From Bacillota bacterium (lineage in GTDB: Bacteria; Armatimonadota; Hebobacteria; Hebobacterales; Hebobacteraceae), in assembly GCA_030597345.1 (NCBI GenBank), contig JAUVSA010000015.1, positions 1 through 17,129 on the forward strand: a stretch of 17,129 bases of DNA. Reading direction: 5' to 3'. A program made the position numbers and the translations under genes. How positions within the stretch are numbered: the stretch's first letter is position 1; every line of letters starts with the position of its first letter. This document shows, piece after piece, positions 7,724-15,096 of the stretch. The notes beneath the pieces were generated by a model. That model was not told the DNA's origin and did no database searches. It saw only the letters and a program-made list of their open reading frames with translations.

Positions 7724-7949
7724 GCCTGCACCCCCCACTGACAGGTCGGGTCGGAGATAACGTAGACCGGCCCGGGACGGCACGAAAATACGTCCCCGCC
7801 AAACCACCCTATATAGTTTATACCATAGCTTTCGCGCAGCCTTCCACTTCCTTGTCCAGATTTCTCCATTGCCAGCATTCCCTTCGTTGCCGCAGGCAGG
7901 ACTATCGCCGGCTGTGCGGAAGCCCGCCTTTGATCGACTAGGGGTGAGG
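7724..7949. promoter_or_regulatory. Divergent spacer with AT-rich core
   Basis: This 226-bp spacer separates the divergent M23 gene and the phosphatase gene. At 7808-7828 it contains an unusually AT-rich core for this genome (CTATATAGTTTATACC), with the palindrome CTATATAG. TATAGT (+ strand, 7812-7817) and TATAAA (- strand) resemble -10 boxes, but I find no good -35 at correct spacing for either. It is the likely control region for both genes, with no defined start sites. Confidence 0.4.
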
Positions 7950-9311
7950 ATGTCCGCAACAGGAACGTATCCCGCGATACCGTCCGAGGTGCGAAGCCGC
8001 GACACGGAAATCGCGGTCGCGGTCTTCCGCACCATCCTCGTGCTCATAGTATTGTTCTCGCCGGAGTTCATGACGGCCCGCGGCACTCGCGGAGCGCTTC
8101 TCGTGGCGGCCGTGATCGCGGCCGCCGCCTACAATCTCGGGCTGTTCCTGCTGCACGTCCGCGGCGTTCCCGTTCCTCGTCTCCTCATCGTTATCGGCGA
8201 TGTCATGCTGGTCAGCCTCTGGCTCTATTTCTGCGGGTCCGGCGGAGAGCGCTTCTTTGTCTTGTACTACCCGGTAGTGATAGTCGCTGCGCTTTGGTTC
8301 GGGGTGGGCGGCGCGCTGCTGATGGCTACGCTTGCCTCCGCTTTGTACGTCTTCGTGCTGACCGTGGCTCCCCTCTCTCCTGGCGTCGCCCCCGCATCCG
8401 CGGAATCGGCCGGGCTCCAGACTGCATTTCTCATTGTGACCGCTGGCGTCGTCAGCGTCGTGGCAGAGGTCCGCGCGCGCGAGCAGCACGCATTGCTCAT
8501 CAGCCAGGGCGTCTTGCAGCAGCACTGGCAGCGAATTCGCAATGCCCAGCATGTTGAGAACATGGTGCGGCCACCGCGGTTGCCGAGAATCCCGGGCCTG
8601 GACGTTGCGTTTCGCTTCCGCCCGGCGGCGACCGCGGAGTCCGGTGACTACTACGACTTGATCCCACTGGGAGGCCGGAGGTGGGGTGCCTGCGTGGCCG
8701 ACGTCCGCGGCAAGCACAGCCGGGGAATTGTCTACCTGCCAACCTTCAAGTCTGCCCTGCGGTTTGCCGCCCGCCATCAGCAGTCTCCCGCGGCCGTCTT
8801 CCAGGATGTGAACAGCTTGGTTGAAGCGGAGACTGCCGAGAAGGTTGACCTCGAGATGTTCATCAGTCTCTGCTACGCGGTAATCGATCTCGACACAGCC
8901 TCCCTCACCTACGCTAACGCCGGCCACGAGCCGCCGATCATCATTCCCGCCTCGGGCGGCGACCCCATTGCGCTCCGCGGTACCGGCATGGTGCTGGGCG
9001 TTCTCCCGGAGGCGACCTACGGGGAAGAGAAACTCCCTCTCCACACGGGGGATACCATCGTCCTATTCACCGACGGGATGACCGAGGCCGCGGATCGACG
9101 AAGCCGTATGCTCGGCCGGGAGGGTTTGATCGAACAGATCAAGGCGCATGTGGGGGCTCCCACCGCGGACGCAATGGCCGGGCGCATCTTCGAGAACATT
9201 ACCGAGTACGGCAAGGGCAGCCTGCGGCGAGATGACATGACGCTGCTCGTCGTACGAGTCACCGCGACCGATCTGGGCCGCAGCAGGCAGGGCGAGGACC
9301 CCCGCGCCTGA
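7950..9311 (+). CDS. Membrane-anchored SpoIIE/PP2C-type serine phosphatase
   Basis: It probably dephosphorylates serine or threonine on a partner such as an anti-sigma-factor antagonist, in response to a membrane signal. The ATG at 7950 follows AGGGGTGAGG; an ATG at 7869 is in frame but lacks such a site. Six hydrophobic segments are visible, near residues 27-37, 48-70, 78-95, 102-117, 120-140 and 156-174. A short helix (175-205) links them to the PPM/SpoIIE domain (about 215-440). Its metal-binding aspartates are all present: SGDYYDL (231-237), VADVRGK (about 250-255), FTDGMTEA (Asp374) and RRDDMTLL (428-429). YANAGHEPP is also conserved. No GAF, PAS or response-receiver domain is present and no STAS, RsbW or sigma gene is adjacent, so the target is unknown. 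Confidence 0.9.
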   Translation: MSATGTYPAIPSEVRSRDTEIAVAVFRTILVLIVLFSPEFMTARGTRGALLVAAVIAAAAYNLGLFLLHVRGVPVPRLLIVIGDVMLVSLWLYFCGSGGERFFVLYYPVVIVAALWFGVGGALLMATLASALYVFVLTVAPLSPGVAPASAESAGLQTAFLIVTAGVVSVVAEVRAREQHALLISQGVLQQHWQRIRNAQHVENMVRPPRLPRIPGLDVAFRFRPAATAESGDYYDLIPLGGRRWGACVADVRGKHSRGIVYLPTFKSALRFAARHQQSPAAVFQDVNSLVEAETAEKVDLEMFISLCYAVIDLDTASLTYANAGHEPPIIIPASGGDPIALRGTGMVLGVLPEATYGEEKLPLHTGDTIVLFTDGMTEAADRRSRMLGREGLIEQIKAHVGAPTADAMAGRIFENITEYGKGSLRRDDMTLLVVRVTATDLGRSRQGEDPRA

Positions 9312-9374
9312 GCGGGGCGCGATCCGCTGGCGGCGTGCGCAGCTCGCGGCGACACGAGCACCCGAGACACGAGT

Positions 9375-9398
9375 GAGGCGGGAGCGCCTCGCGGAGGC
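9375..9398 (+). promoter_or_regulatory. Two mutually exclusive hairpins, one hiding the ribosome site
   Basis: GAGGCG (9375-9380) can pair with CGCCTC (9385-9390) around a GGAG loop. The same GCCTC (9386-9390) can instead pair with GAGGC (9394-9398), which covers the GGAGG ribosome site (9393-9397) of the next gene. The pairing is visible in the sequence; any control function is inference. Confidence 0.35.
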
Positions 9399-9400
9399 AC

Positions 9401-11374
9401 ATGGAACGGGAGCCCACATCCTCTGAGGAAAGCAGTCCCTCTGGAGTCACGCTGCGGGCGGTGGTTCTCGGCCTCGCTTTCGTCGCTGGCCTCGCACTCC
9501 TCATCCCGTACCTAAGCGTCGTGAAGGGAGGCGCTGACCTGGGGCTCGGTCCCATCACCGGGGCTTCGATTCTTGCCCTGGTCCTTGTGTTGGGCCCCAT
9601 CAACGGCTTGCTCATCTGGCGATGCCGTGCGCGCAGCCTGACACGCCGGGAAATCCTCACGGTCTACACCATGGTAGCGGTCACCGCCGCCATATCCACC
9701 GTTGGGTACGCCACTTTCGTCATGGTGATGGTGACGGCGAGCCAATACTTCGCGGCGCCGGAGAACCAGTGGGAGATCCTCGTCCAGCCGCACATACCCG
9801 TCTGGATGCAACTGAACAATCCGCAGGCCGTTCGATGGCTTTGGGAGGGGATCCCGGAGAAGCAGGCGGCGCCCTGGGGAGTATGGCGCGATCCGCTGAT
9901 CACCTGGGGGGCCATCGCGCTCTGCATCTACCTGGGGTCATTCTGCCTCATGTCGCTGGTGCGGCGCGACTGGATCGAGGGGCAGCGCTTGGTCTTCCCA
10001 CTGGCGCAGATTCCACTGGAGACCGTGGGGCACCGCGGTATTCCGGGGGCGCCGCTGCTGCGCCAGCCCATGTTCTGGGCCGGGTTCGGCATCGCGTTCC
10101 TCTTCGGCATGATCGGGCTGTTGAGCACCTACTACCCGGCGGTGCCCTTCCACGACATGCGCTGGCCCATCGGGCGAGCGTTCAATCAGAATGTGATGCC
10201 TTGGGGGGTGCTCAACCGGGCCCAGTTCAACCTTAGCTGGAGCAGCATCGGCATCATGTGCCTGCTTCCGGTGGAGGTCTCGCTAAGCCTGTGGTTCTTT
10301 CATGTGTGGTACTACACGGAGATGGTGGCGCTGGCCGCGCTCGGCTTCACCGGCGAGGGAGGGGCGCGCTATGGGTTGAATCCCGGGGTGTTCTTCAGCT
10401 ACCAGACGGGAGGGGCCCTTGTTGGCTTCGGCATGTTTGTCCTGTGGCAGTCGCGGCGCGCGCTGGCGGCCTCGGTTCGCGCCTGGAGGGATCCGGCCTG
10501 GCGGGAGCACGATCCGCTGGAGCTCGTAAAGCCGCGCTACGCTCTGATCGGGCTGCTTCTCAGCACGGCAGTCCTGTGCTTGCTGGCCAACGCGGCGGGG
10601 GCCCAGGTCCATCGCTTGCTCATTCTGCTGTTCATGTTCTACATGACCGCGATCTCTCTCACCCGGGTGATCGCTGCCGCGGGCACCAACCACGTGGAGT
10701 GCGGCCCCCAGATCCGATATCTGCTCGATCACGGTCTCGGCACCATGGGTGTGCGCCCGGGCAGCTATGTGCTGATGAATCAGATGGATGCAATCTTCAT
10801 GACGGAGTTCAAGGTGTCGTTCATGCACTACGCGGCCAACAACATGAAGGTCTTCCACGCCAGCCGCATGCGGGGCACCAGTGTGGTGCTGGCCCTGGCA
10901 GCGGCGGTCGTGCTGATGGTGGCGCTTGGTCCCTTGGGCCGCATCTGGGCGGGATATCAGCGGGGCATAGGCGGCCTGGATGTGTGGACCTACGACATGG
11001 TGCCTCGGTGGGAGTGGGGGGACATGGTGGACCAGCTCCAGAATCCCCGGCAGGCGGACCCTATCGGGATAACGGCCATGCTCTCCGGCGGCTTCGTTGT
11101 CAGCGCTCTCGCCCTGCTTCAGATGCGCGTCCCCTGGTGGCGCCTCAGCCCGGTAGGATTCCTGCTCCAGGGCGGATGGGGCATCAACGCCCTGATCTGG
11201 GCCAACGCGCTGGTGGGATGGGCCATCGTGAACGTGATCTATCGCTTCGGTGGCCTGCGTCTCTACACGAAGCTGCGGCCGGCTTTCTTCGGGCTGTTCC
11301 TCGGCGGGACCATCGCCATGCTTGTCTCCTCCGGCGTGCTGCTGATCACCGGCGGGCCTGGGGGGATTCAGTAA
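9401..11374 (+). CDS. Polytopic membrane protein, DUF6784/DUF6785-like
   Basis: This 657-residue integral membrane protein has about 14 hydrophobic segments. The first three lie at about 18-41, 48-72 and 84-112, and the last ends near GTIAMLVSSGVLLI at the C-terminus. Polar signatures in loops include RRDWIEGQRLVFPLAQIPLE, GGARYGLNPG, TRVIAAAGTNHVECGP and an FMTEFK...HYAANNMKVF segment. Overall organisation and these motifs remind me of DUF6784/DUF6785 proteins, which are distantly like OPT-family transporters; I could not test this by search. No substrate can be named. The ATG at 9401 has GGAGG only three bases upstream, a tight spacing. It lies 89 bp after the phosphatase gene on the same strand and may share its transcript. 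A long palindrome begins ten bases past its TAA. Confidence 0.85.
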   Translation: MEREPTSSEESSPSGVTLRAVVLGLAFVAGLALLIPYLSVVKGGADLGLGPITGASILALVLVLGPINGLLIWRCRARSLTRREILTVYTMVAVTAAISTVGYATFVMVMVTASQYFAAPENQWEILVQPHIPVWMQLNNPQAVRWLWEGIPEKQAAPWGVWRDPLITWGAIALCIYLGSFCLMSLVRRDWIEGQRLVFPLAQIPLETVGHRGIPGAPLLRQPMFWAGFGIAFLFGMIGLLSTYYPAVPFHDMRWPIGRAFNQNVMPWGVLNRAQFNLSWSSIGIMCLLPVEVSLSLWFFHVWYYTEMVALAALGFTGEGGARYGLNPGVFFSYQTGGALVGFGMFVLWQSRRALAASVRAWRDPAWREHDPLELVKPRYALIGLLLSTAVLCLLANAAGAQVHRLLILLFMFYMTAISLTRVIAAAGTNHVECGPQIRYLLDHGLGTMGVRPGSYVLMNQMDAIFMTEFKVSFMHYAANNMKVFHASRMRGTSVVLALAAAVVLMVALGPLGRIWAGYQRGIGGLDVWTYDMVPRWEWGDMVDQLQNPRQADPIGITAMLSGGFVVSALALLQMRVPWWRLSPVGFLLQGGWGINALIWANALVGWAIVNVIYRFGGLRLYTKLRPAFFGLFLGGTIAMLVSSGVLLITGGPGGIQ

Positions 11375-11383
11375 TGGATAGAA

Positions 11384-11444
11384 GCTGTTTCATGACCTCC
11401 ATCTGGAGTCTGGCAGCTTGTGCTGCCTGAGGTTATGAAACAGC
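11384..11444. repeat. Long palindrome 1 of a two-palindrome element
   Basis: Arms 11384-11399 and 11429-11444 form a 16-bp stem with a single G-T pair (left arm GCTGTTTCATGACCTC). Inside is a second perfect hairpin, GGCAGC-TTGT-GCTGCC (11412-11427). The structure starts ten bases after the stop of the upstream membrane-protein gene. It lacks a T-tract, so a simple intrinsic terminator is not the best reading; a REP-like or mobile palindromic element is plausible. Confidence 0.8.
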
Positions 11445-11469
11445 AGCACAAGCCGCCAGGCTCCAGCAG

Positions 11470-11529
11470 GCGCATTTCATGCCAGCATCTCTAACGGACA
11501 GCCAGGCGAGTGAGGGTTATGAAATGCGC
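11470..11529. repeat. Long palindrome 2 of a two-palindrome element
   Basis: Arms GCGCATTTCAT (11470-11480) and ATGAAATGCGC (11519-11529) are a perfect 11-bp inverted repeat around a 38-base interior. The arm tips share TTTCATG with palindrome 1, and the right arms of both contain GGTTATGAAA. Four half-sites therefore alternate in orientation over about 140 bp. This points to one composite element rather than two unrelated hairpins. Confidence 0.75.
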
Positions 11530-11542
11530 TCTGGGGCTCAGA

Positions 11543-11556
11543 GTTCGATCCCGAAC
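11543..11556. repeat. Short hairpin GTTCG-ATCC-CGAAC
   Basis: This perfect 5-bp stem with a 4-base loop lies just downstream of palindrome 2. It superficially resembles a tRNA T-arm but has no acceptor or other arms. Its role is unknown. Confidence 0.4.
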
Positions 11557-11640
11557 CACCGTGCCGCGGCGCGCCACATCAACCGTCACGGATGAGATGT
11601 CGCCTGCGTCGCCGGAGCACTGCACCTCGCCAGGAACGAT

Positions 11641-11669
11641 TTGCCGCGGCCTCGGCGGCATGCTAGAAT
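11641..11669 (+). promoter_or_regulatory. Extended -10 promoter of the DUF5693-csaB operon
   Basis: TTGCCG (11641-11646) is followed after 17 bases by TAGAAT (11664-11669) with an upstream TGC, an extended -10. The -10 is 5/6 and the -35 4/6 to consensus. Transcription would start near 11676, giving a leader of about 105 bases that contains two of the three repeat copies described below. A very similar TGCTAGAAT lies at 15088. Confidence 0.65.
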
Positions 11670-11682
11670 GCTCCCCGCCTGT

Positions 11683-11808
11683 GCGGTCGAAGCTCGACTG
11701 GCGGTTTCGTCTGCCTCTGGTCCGCCGCAGGGCAGGCATCCGGCAGTCGAGCTTCGACTTACGCCAGGCAGGAGGTCGATCTTGGACCGCCAGTCGAGCT
11801 TCGACCGC
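11683..11808. repeat. Perfect 22-bp inverted repeat with an internal third copy
   Basis: Copy A (11683-11704) and copy C (11787-11808) are exact reverse complements over 22 bp. Copy B (11744-11758) repeats the 15-bp core CAGTCGAGCTTCGAC in the orientation of C. The core is itself an imperfect palindrome (GTCGA-AGC-TCGAC). Copy C lies inside the next gene, just after its start codon. The three copies suggest a dispersed palindromic repeat family that has inserted or duplicated here. Confidence 0.85.
11770..11775 (+). promoter_or_regulatory. Ribosome binding site deciding the TTG start of the DUF5693 gene
   Basis: AGGAGG, followed by T, lies six bases before the TTG at 11782. It is the only strong ribosome site near the start of this frame and lies in the loop between repeat copies B and C. 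Confidence 0.8.
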
Positions 11809-13716
11809 TCGGACAAGGTCTTTCTACTCCTCGTGCTCGCGGCGCTGGCCGCCGCTGTCTTCCTCGCTCTGATGCGAGATCGCATCGAGCGGGGCAACCG
11901 GACGGTCGCGCTGATCGTCGACAGCGATGACGCGCGCACCGCGGCCGCTGCCGCCGGCCTGCCGATGCCCGACTTCCTTGCCGCTCTCCGTGAAGCAGGG
12001 GCGAGCGCACTGGCCGTGCGCGAGATCACGGTGGGGGAATTGGTCCGGTCGGGCCGTCTCCTCGCGATGTCCGTCTCCGGGCGCACCAACCTGGCGACCC
12101 GCGACCGGGAGCTGGGCCCTGTGCTGCGGGAGGCGATGAAGGCCCGACTCCCCCACGTGCGGGCCGCGGCAAGTGAGGCCCCCTTCGTGCTCAGCCTGGA
12201 TGTGGGGATGGACCAGCTCGACACGGTGCCGGTGCTCCTGCGTCCGGAGGATTTGCGCGCTGCCCGCGGCGCCGGCCTGCCGGTGGTGGCTCGACTGCTC
12301 AACTTCCCAGCATCATCTCCGGGCGCCGTTCAGGCCGCGGCGGCCGAGGCGCAGGCGGCGGGAGCGCGACTTGTGGTCTTTGGAGAGGAAGAGGTCCTCG
12401 GCTATGATGGTTTGCTCAGAGAGACAGCCGAGGCCTTCCGCCGCCACGACCTCCTCTACGGATATGTCGAGATGGCCGGACAGCAGGGCGATGACACCCT
12501 CGCCAGGCTGCTCCGAGACAGAGTGGTGAGGGTGCACAGCATCAGCGACTCCGATATGCTGACCATCTCTCCCGACGTCGCCGTGCCGCGGTTTGCCCGT
12601 GCCGTGCGAGAACGCAATATCCGCGCCTGCTACGTTCGCCTGCTGCTCAGGTCCAGCCGGGACCCGGCGGCCGTGAACGTGGCCTACCTCAAGCGCATTG
12701 CCGATGCACTCCGGGCGGAGGGCTTCCGAATCGGCCCGCCCGCTCCTTTCCGTGCCCCCAGGGGCTATCCGCCGAGATCGCTGCGCCTGCTCGTGGCGCT
12801 GGGCCTGCCAGCCGCTCTCCTCCTCTTGCTGCGGAGACTGGCGCCGATTCCCTTTGGCTGGGCATGGGGGACATTCGCGATCCTCCTCGCCGCCGGTGTT
12901 GCGGTCGGCACGGCCCGACCGAACCTGGTCGTGCCTCTCGGGGGGCTGGCGACAGCGGTGGTCTTCCCCACGCTGGCTCTGGTGTGGCTCCTTCAGGCCG
13001 CGCGCGGCTCGGGCACACGCCTCCCGGTTAGTCTGCTGCTGGGCGCTTCCCTGTTCGGGCTGGCGGCCGCCTCCGCGGTGTCGGTCGGCGGGGCGCTGCT
13101 GATCGTCGGTCTATACTCACGGGTGGGGTATCTGAACGGGATCGACCGTTTCGCGGGTGTGAAGATCGCCTATCTTGTTCCCCTCGCGCTAGTTGCTGCA
13201 GCCGTCATCGCGGACCTGCCGGGCCGCGCCGAGCCGCTCTCGCTGTGGTGGAGGCGGGCCCGTCTGCGAGTGACGCAGTTCCTCGGGCGGCCCATCCTGG
13301 TGATAGAAGCGGCTGTGGCATTTGCGGCCCTCGCCGCCATTGTCTTCTCCTTGACCCGGACTGGCAATCAACCGCTCGTCATACCCTCCGGGGCGGAATT
13401 GAAGCTGCGCGGGCTGTTGGAGTCACTGCTGGTGGTCCGCCCTCGGACCAAGGAGCTGCTGCTCGGGCATCCCGCTCTCATGCTGGCCGTCGCGCTCTCT
13501 CTGCGCGGTCGTCGCGCGTGGCTTCCGGTCGTCGCGCTGCTGGCCTGTGTGGGCCAGGTCTCACTCGTCAACACCTTCTGTCATCTTCACACCCCCTTGT
13601 ATGTCAGCTTCCTTCGCACCGGGCATGGGCTCTGGATCGGAGCTGCGGTTGGCGTAGTGACGATTCTCGTGTGGCGCCTGCTGCTCGATCGCCCGCCCCG
13701 CAAAGCCGCCCCATGA
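11782..13716 (+). CDS. DUF5693-type membrane protein linked to csaB
   Basis: Starting at TTG 11782, the product is 644 residues: a short cytoplasmic tail, one transmembrane helix (about 13-30), and an extracytoplasmic domain to about residue 330. The rest, from about 340, is a cluster of roughly eight hydrophobic helices. The outer domain has VALIVDSDD near its start and repeated alpha/beta elements, including ARLVVFGEEEVLGYDGLL. I recognise the layout and the csaB neighbour as the DUF5693 family, which sits beside csaB in several phyla and has no settled function. It may take part in making or exporting the pyruvylated wall polymer. Residues 3-9 (RQSSFDR) are encoded by repeat copy C, so this N-terminus is unlikely to be ancestral. 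The stop overlaps csaB as ATGA. Confidence 0.85.
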   Translation: MDRQSSFDRSDKVFLLLVLAALAAAVFLALMRDRIERGNRTVALIVDSDDARTAAAAAGLPMPDFLAALREAGASALAVREITVGELVRSGRLLAMSVSGRTNLATRDRELGPVLREAMKARLPHVRAAASEAPFVLSLDVGMDQLDTVPVLLRPEDLRAARGAGLPVVARLLNFPASSPGAVQAAAAEAQAAGARLVVFGEEEVLGYDGLLRETAEAFRRHDLLYGYVEMAGQQGDDTLARLLRDRVVRVHSISDSDMLTISPDVAVPRFARAVRERNIRACYVRLLLRSSRDPAAVNVAYLKRIADALRAEGFRIGPPAPFRAPRGYPPRSLRLLVALGLPAALLLLLRRLAPIPFGWAWGTFAILLAAGVAVGTARPNLVVPLGGLATAVVFPTLALVWLLQAARGSGTRLPVSLLLGASLFGLAAASAVSVGGALLIVGLYSRVGYLNGIDRFAGVKIAYLVPLALVAAAVIADLPGRAEPLSLWWRRARLRVTQFLGRPILVIEAAVAFAALAAIVFSLTRTGNQPLVIPSGAELKLRGLLESLLVVRPRTKELLLGHPALMLAVALSLRGRRAWLPVVALLACVGQVSLVNTFCHLHTPLYVSFLRTGHGLWIGAAVGVVTILVWRLLLDRPPRKAAP

Positions 13717-14825
13717 GCCGTCCCCCGCGGGTGCTGGTATCCGGCTACTACGGGTTCGGCAACGCGGGAGATGAGGCCATCCTCGCCGGCCTCGTCGCCG
13801 GACTTCGCGGACTCACACCGGCCGTGGAGCTGACCGTTCTCTCGGGCGATCCCGCGGCCACCGAGGCGGAGCACGGCGCACGCGCGGCGCCGCGCGGACT
13901 CATCTCCGCATATCGATTATCACACCAGAGCGACCTGCTGGTCAGCGGGGGCGGCGGGCTTCTCCAGGATCTCACCAGCTGGCGGTCTCCCCTCTACTAC
14001 CTCGGGGTGATGCGCCTCGCGCGGGCAGCCGGCCTACCTGTTGCATGTATTGGGTACGGCGTCGGTCCCCTCCGCCGCCGCTTCGTGCGGGGGCTCGCCC
14101 GCCGCGAGCTCTCCCGCGTCGAAGCGGTAGCGGTGCGGGAGGCGGCCTCGGCAGAGGCCCTCCGCGAGCTGGGCCTCGAGCGGCCGGTCGAAGTCACGGC
14201 CGACCTTGCCTTCCTCCTCCCGCGGCCGACCGCGGAAGAGGTGGATCGTGCCTGGGAGAAGGCAGGCCTCCGCCGCGGGGAGCGGCCGGCTGCAGCGATT
14301 GCCCTTCGGCCGCCGCCGGAGCGCCGCACAGGCAGAGATCTAGCGGCGCGCCTGGGCCGAGCCATCGGTGCCGCCTGCGATCACCTGGGGCTGGACCCCG
14401 TGCTGGTACCCATGCAGCGAACGCGCGACATCGAGTTCGCCTCGCTCGTGTCGGCAGGGATGCCGTCGGCGACGCAAGTGGTCGCGGGCGAGATGTCCGC
14501 CCGCGACCTGCTCGCGGTCATCGGGGGCTGTGAGCTGGTGATCGCAATGCGCCTGCACGCGCTCCTGTTCGCCGCCATCTGCGGCGTCCCGCCGGTGGCT
14601 ATTTCCTATGACCCGAAGGTAGATGGGTTGATGGGTCAACTGGGCCTTCAGTCGGCCACTTCCATTGCGAGGCTCGATGAGGACGCGCTGGGCCACGTTA
14701 TCTCCCAGACCTGGGAATCGCGGAGCCGCCTGTCCGCTCAACTGACGCCACGGGTTGAGAAGCTCCGCGATGCCGCCGGGCGCAACATCGAGCTGGTTGG
14801 CCGCCTCCTCGCAGATCGCGACTAG
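13713..14825 (+). CDS. csaB: Polysaccharide pyruvyl transferase CsaB
   Basis: CsaB transfers pyruvate from phosphoenolpyruvate to a secondary cell-wall polysaccharide; the ketal is the ligand of SLH domains that hold S-layer proteins. The 370-residue product shows the family signatures SGYYGFGNAGDEAIL at the N-terminus, LLVSGGGGLLQDLTS, GYGVGPL, and VREAASAEALRELGL with TADLAFLL. The C-terminal nucleotide-sugar-fold motif MRLHALLFAAICGVPPVAISYDPKVDGLM is present in two parts (MRLHALLFAA and AISYDPKVDGLM). The ATG at 13713 overlaps the previous stop by four bases, so translation is probably coupled. The gene implies that the organism displays SLH-anchored surface proteins, although none is encoded in the window. 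Confidence 0.95.
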   Translation: MSRPPRVLVSGYYGFGNAGDEAILAGLVAGLRGLTPAVELTVLSGDPAATEAEHGARAAPRGLISAYRLSHQSDLLVSGGGGLLQDLTSWRSPLYYLGVMRLARAAGLPVACIGYGVGPLRRRFVRGLARRELSRVEAVAVREAASAEALRELGLERPVEVTADLAFLLPRPTAEEVDRAWEKAGLRRGERPAAAIALRPPPERRTGRDLAARLGRAIGAACDHLGLDPVLVPMQRTRDIEFASLVSAGMPSATQVVAGEMSARDLLAVIGGCELVIAMRLHALLFAAICGVPPVAISYDPKVDGLMGQLGLQSATSIARLDEDALGHVISQTWESRSRLSAQLTPRVEKLRDAAGRNIELVGRLLADRD

Positions 14826-14829
14826 CACG

Positions 14830-14849
14830 GGCCGCCCGGCCCGGCGGCC
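14830..14849 (+). terminator. GC-rich hairpin after csaB
   Basis: GGCCGCC (14830-14836) and GGCGGCC (14843-14849) form a perfect 7-bp stem with a 6-base loop, starting five bases after the csaB TAG. There is no U-tract, so it may be a weak or Rho-assisted terminator. Confidence 0.4.
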
Positions 14850-15087
14850 GGGGAGCACGGTCAGTCGCGAAAAAACTTCCCTATCTGAGAACTCTCGGCC
14901 GTGCTGACGCGTCTAATACGTCGCTGCTATTCCTTTGAACGCGCGAGGGAGAGAGCCAGAGGAAAAGGAGTCGGGGCACTCCACCACTGGACCTCTCATC
15001 CGGGCCTCAGGCTTCTCTCCCTCGGGCTTGTCCTGTCCGCTGTCGCCACATACCCTGTGACAATCGGTGGCGCGTCCGGCCCTCTTC

Positions 15088-15096
15088 TGCTAGAAT
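15088..15096 (+). promoter_or_regulatory. Extended -10 element of the secreted-protein gene
   Basis: TGC plus TAGAAT (15091-15096) is identical to the element at 11661-11669. No good -35 is found at 16-18 bases; extended -10 promoters can work without one. Transcription would start near 15103, about 38 bases before the ATG at 15141, which supports that start. Confidence 0.5.

Noticed and set aside
7724..8086. Upstream extension of the M23 peptidase
   Set aside because: It overlaps the start of the divergent phosphatase gene and precedes a clear signal peptide at 7723.
11536..11560. TTCGATCCCGAACC resembling a tRNA T-arm
   Set aside because: The flanking bases do not form a T-stem around the 7-base loop, and no acceptor, D or anticodon arms are present; it is just a 5-bp hairpin.
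11491..11739. Minus-strand open frame in the repeat spacer, encoding RQSSFDR again
   Set aside because: It crosses palindrome 2 and repeat copy A, lacks a ribosome site, and looks like chance translation of the repeats.
14868..14876. A-run as the T-tract of a minus-strand terminator
   Set aside because: No minus-strand gene ends here; the nearest minus-strand gene stops at 16385.
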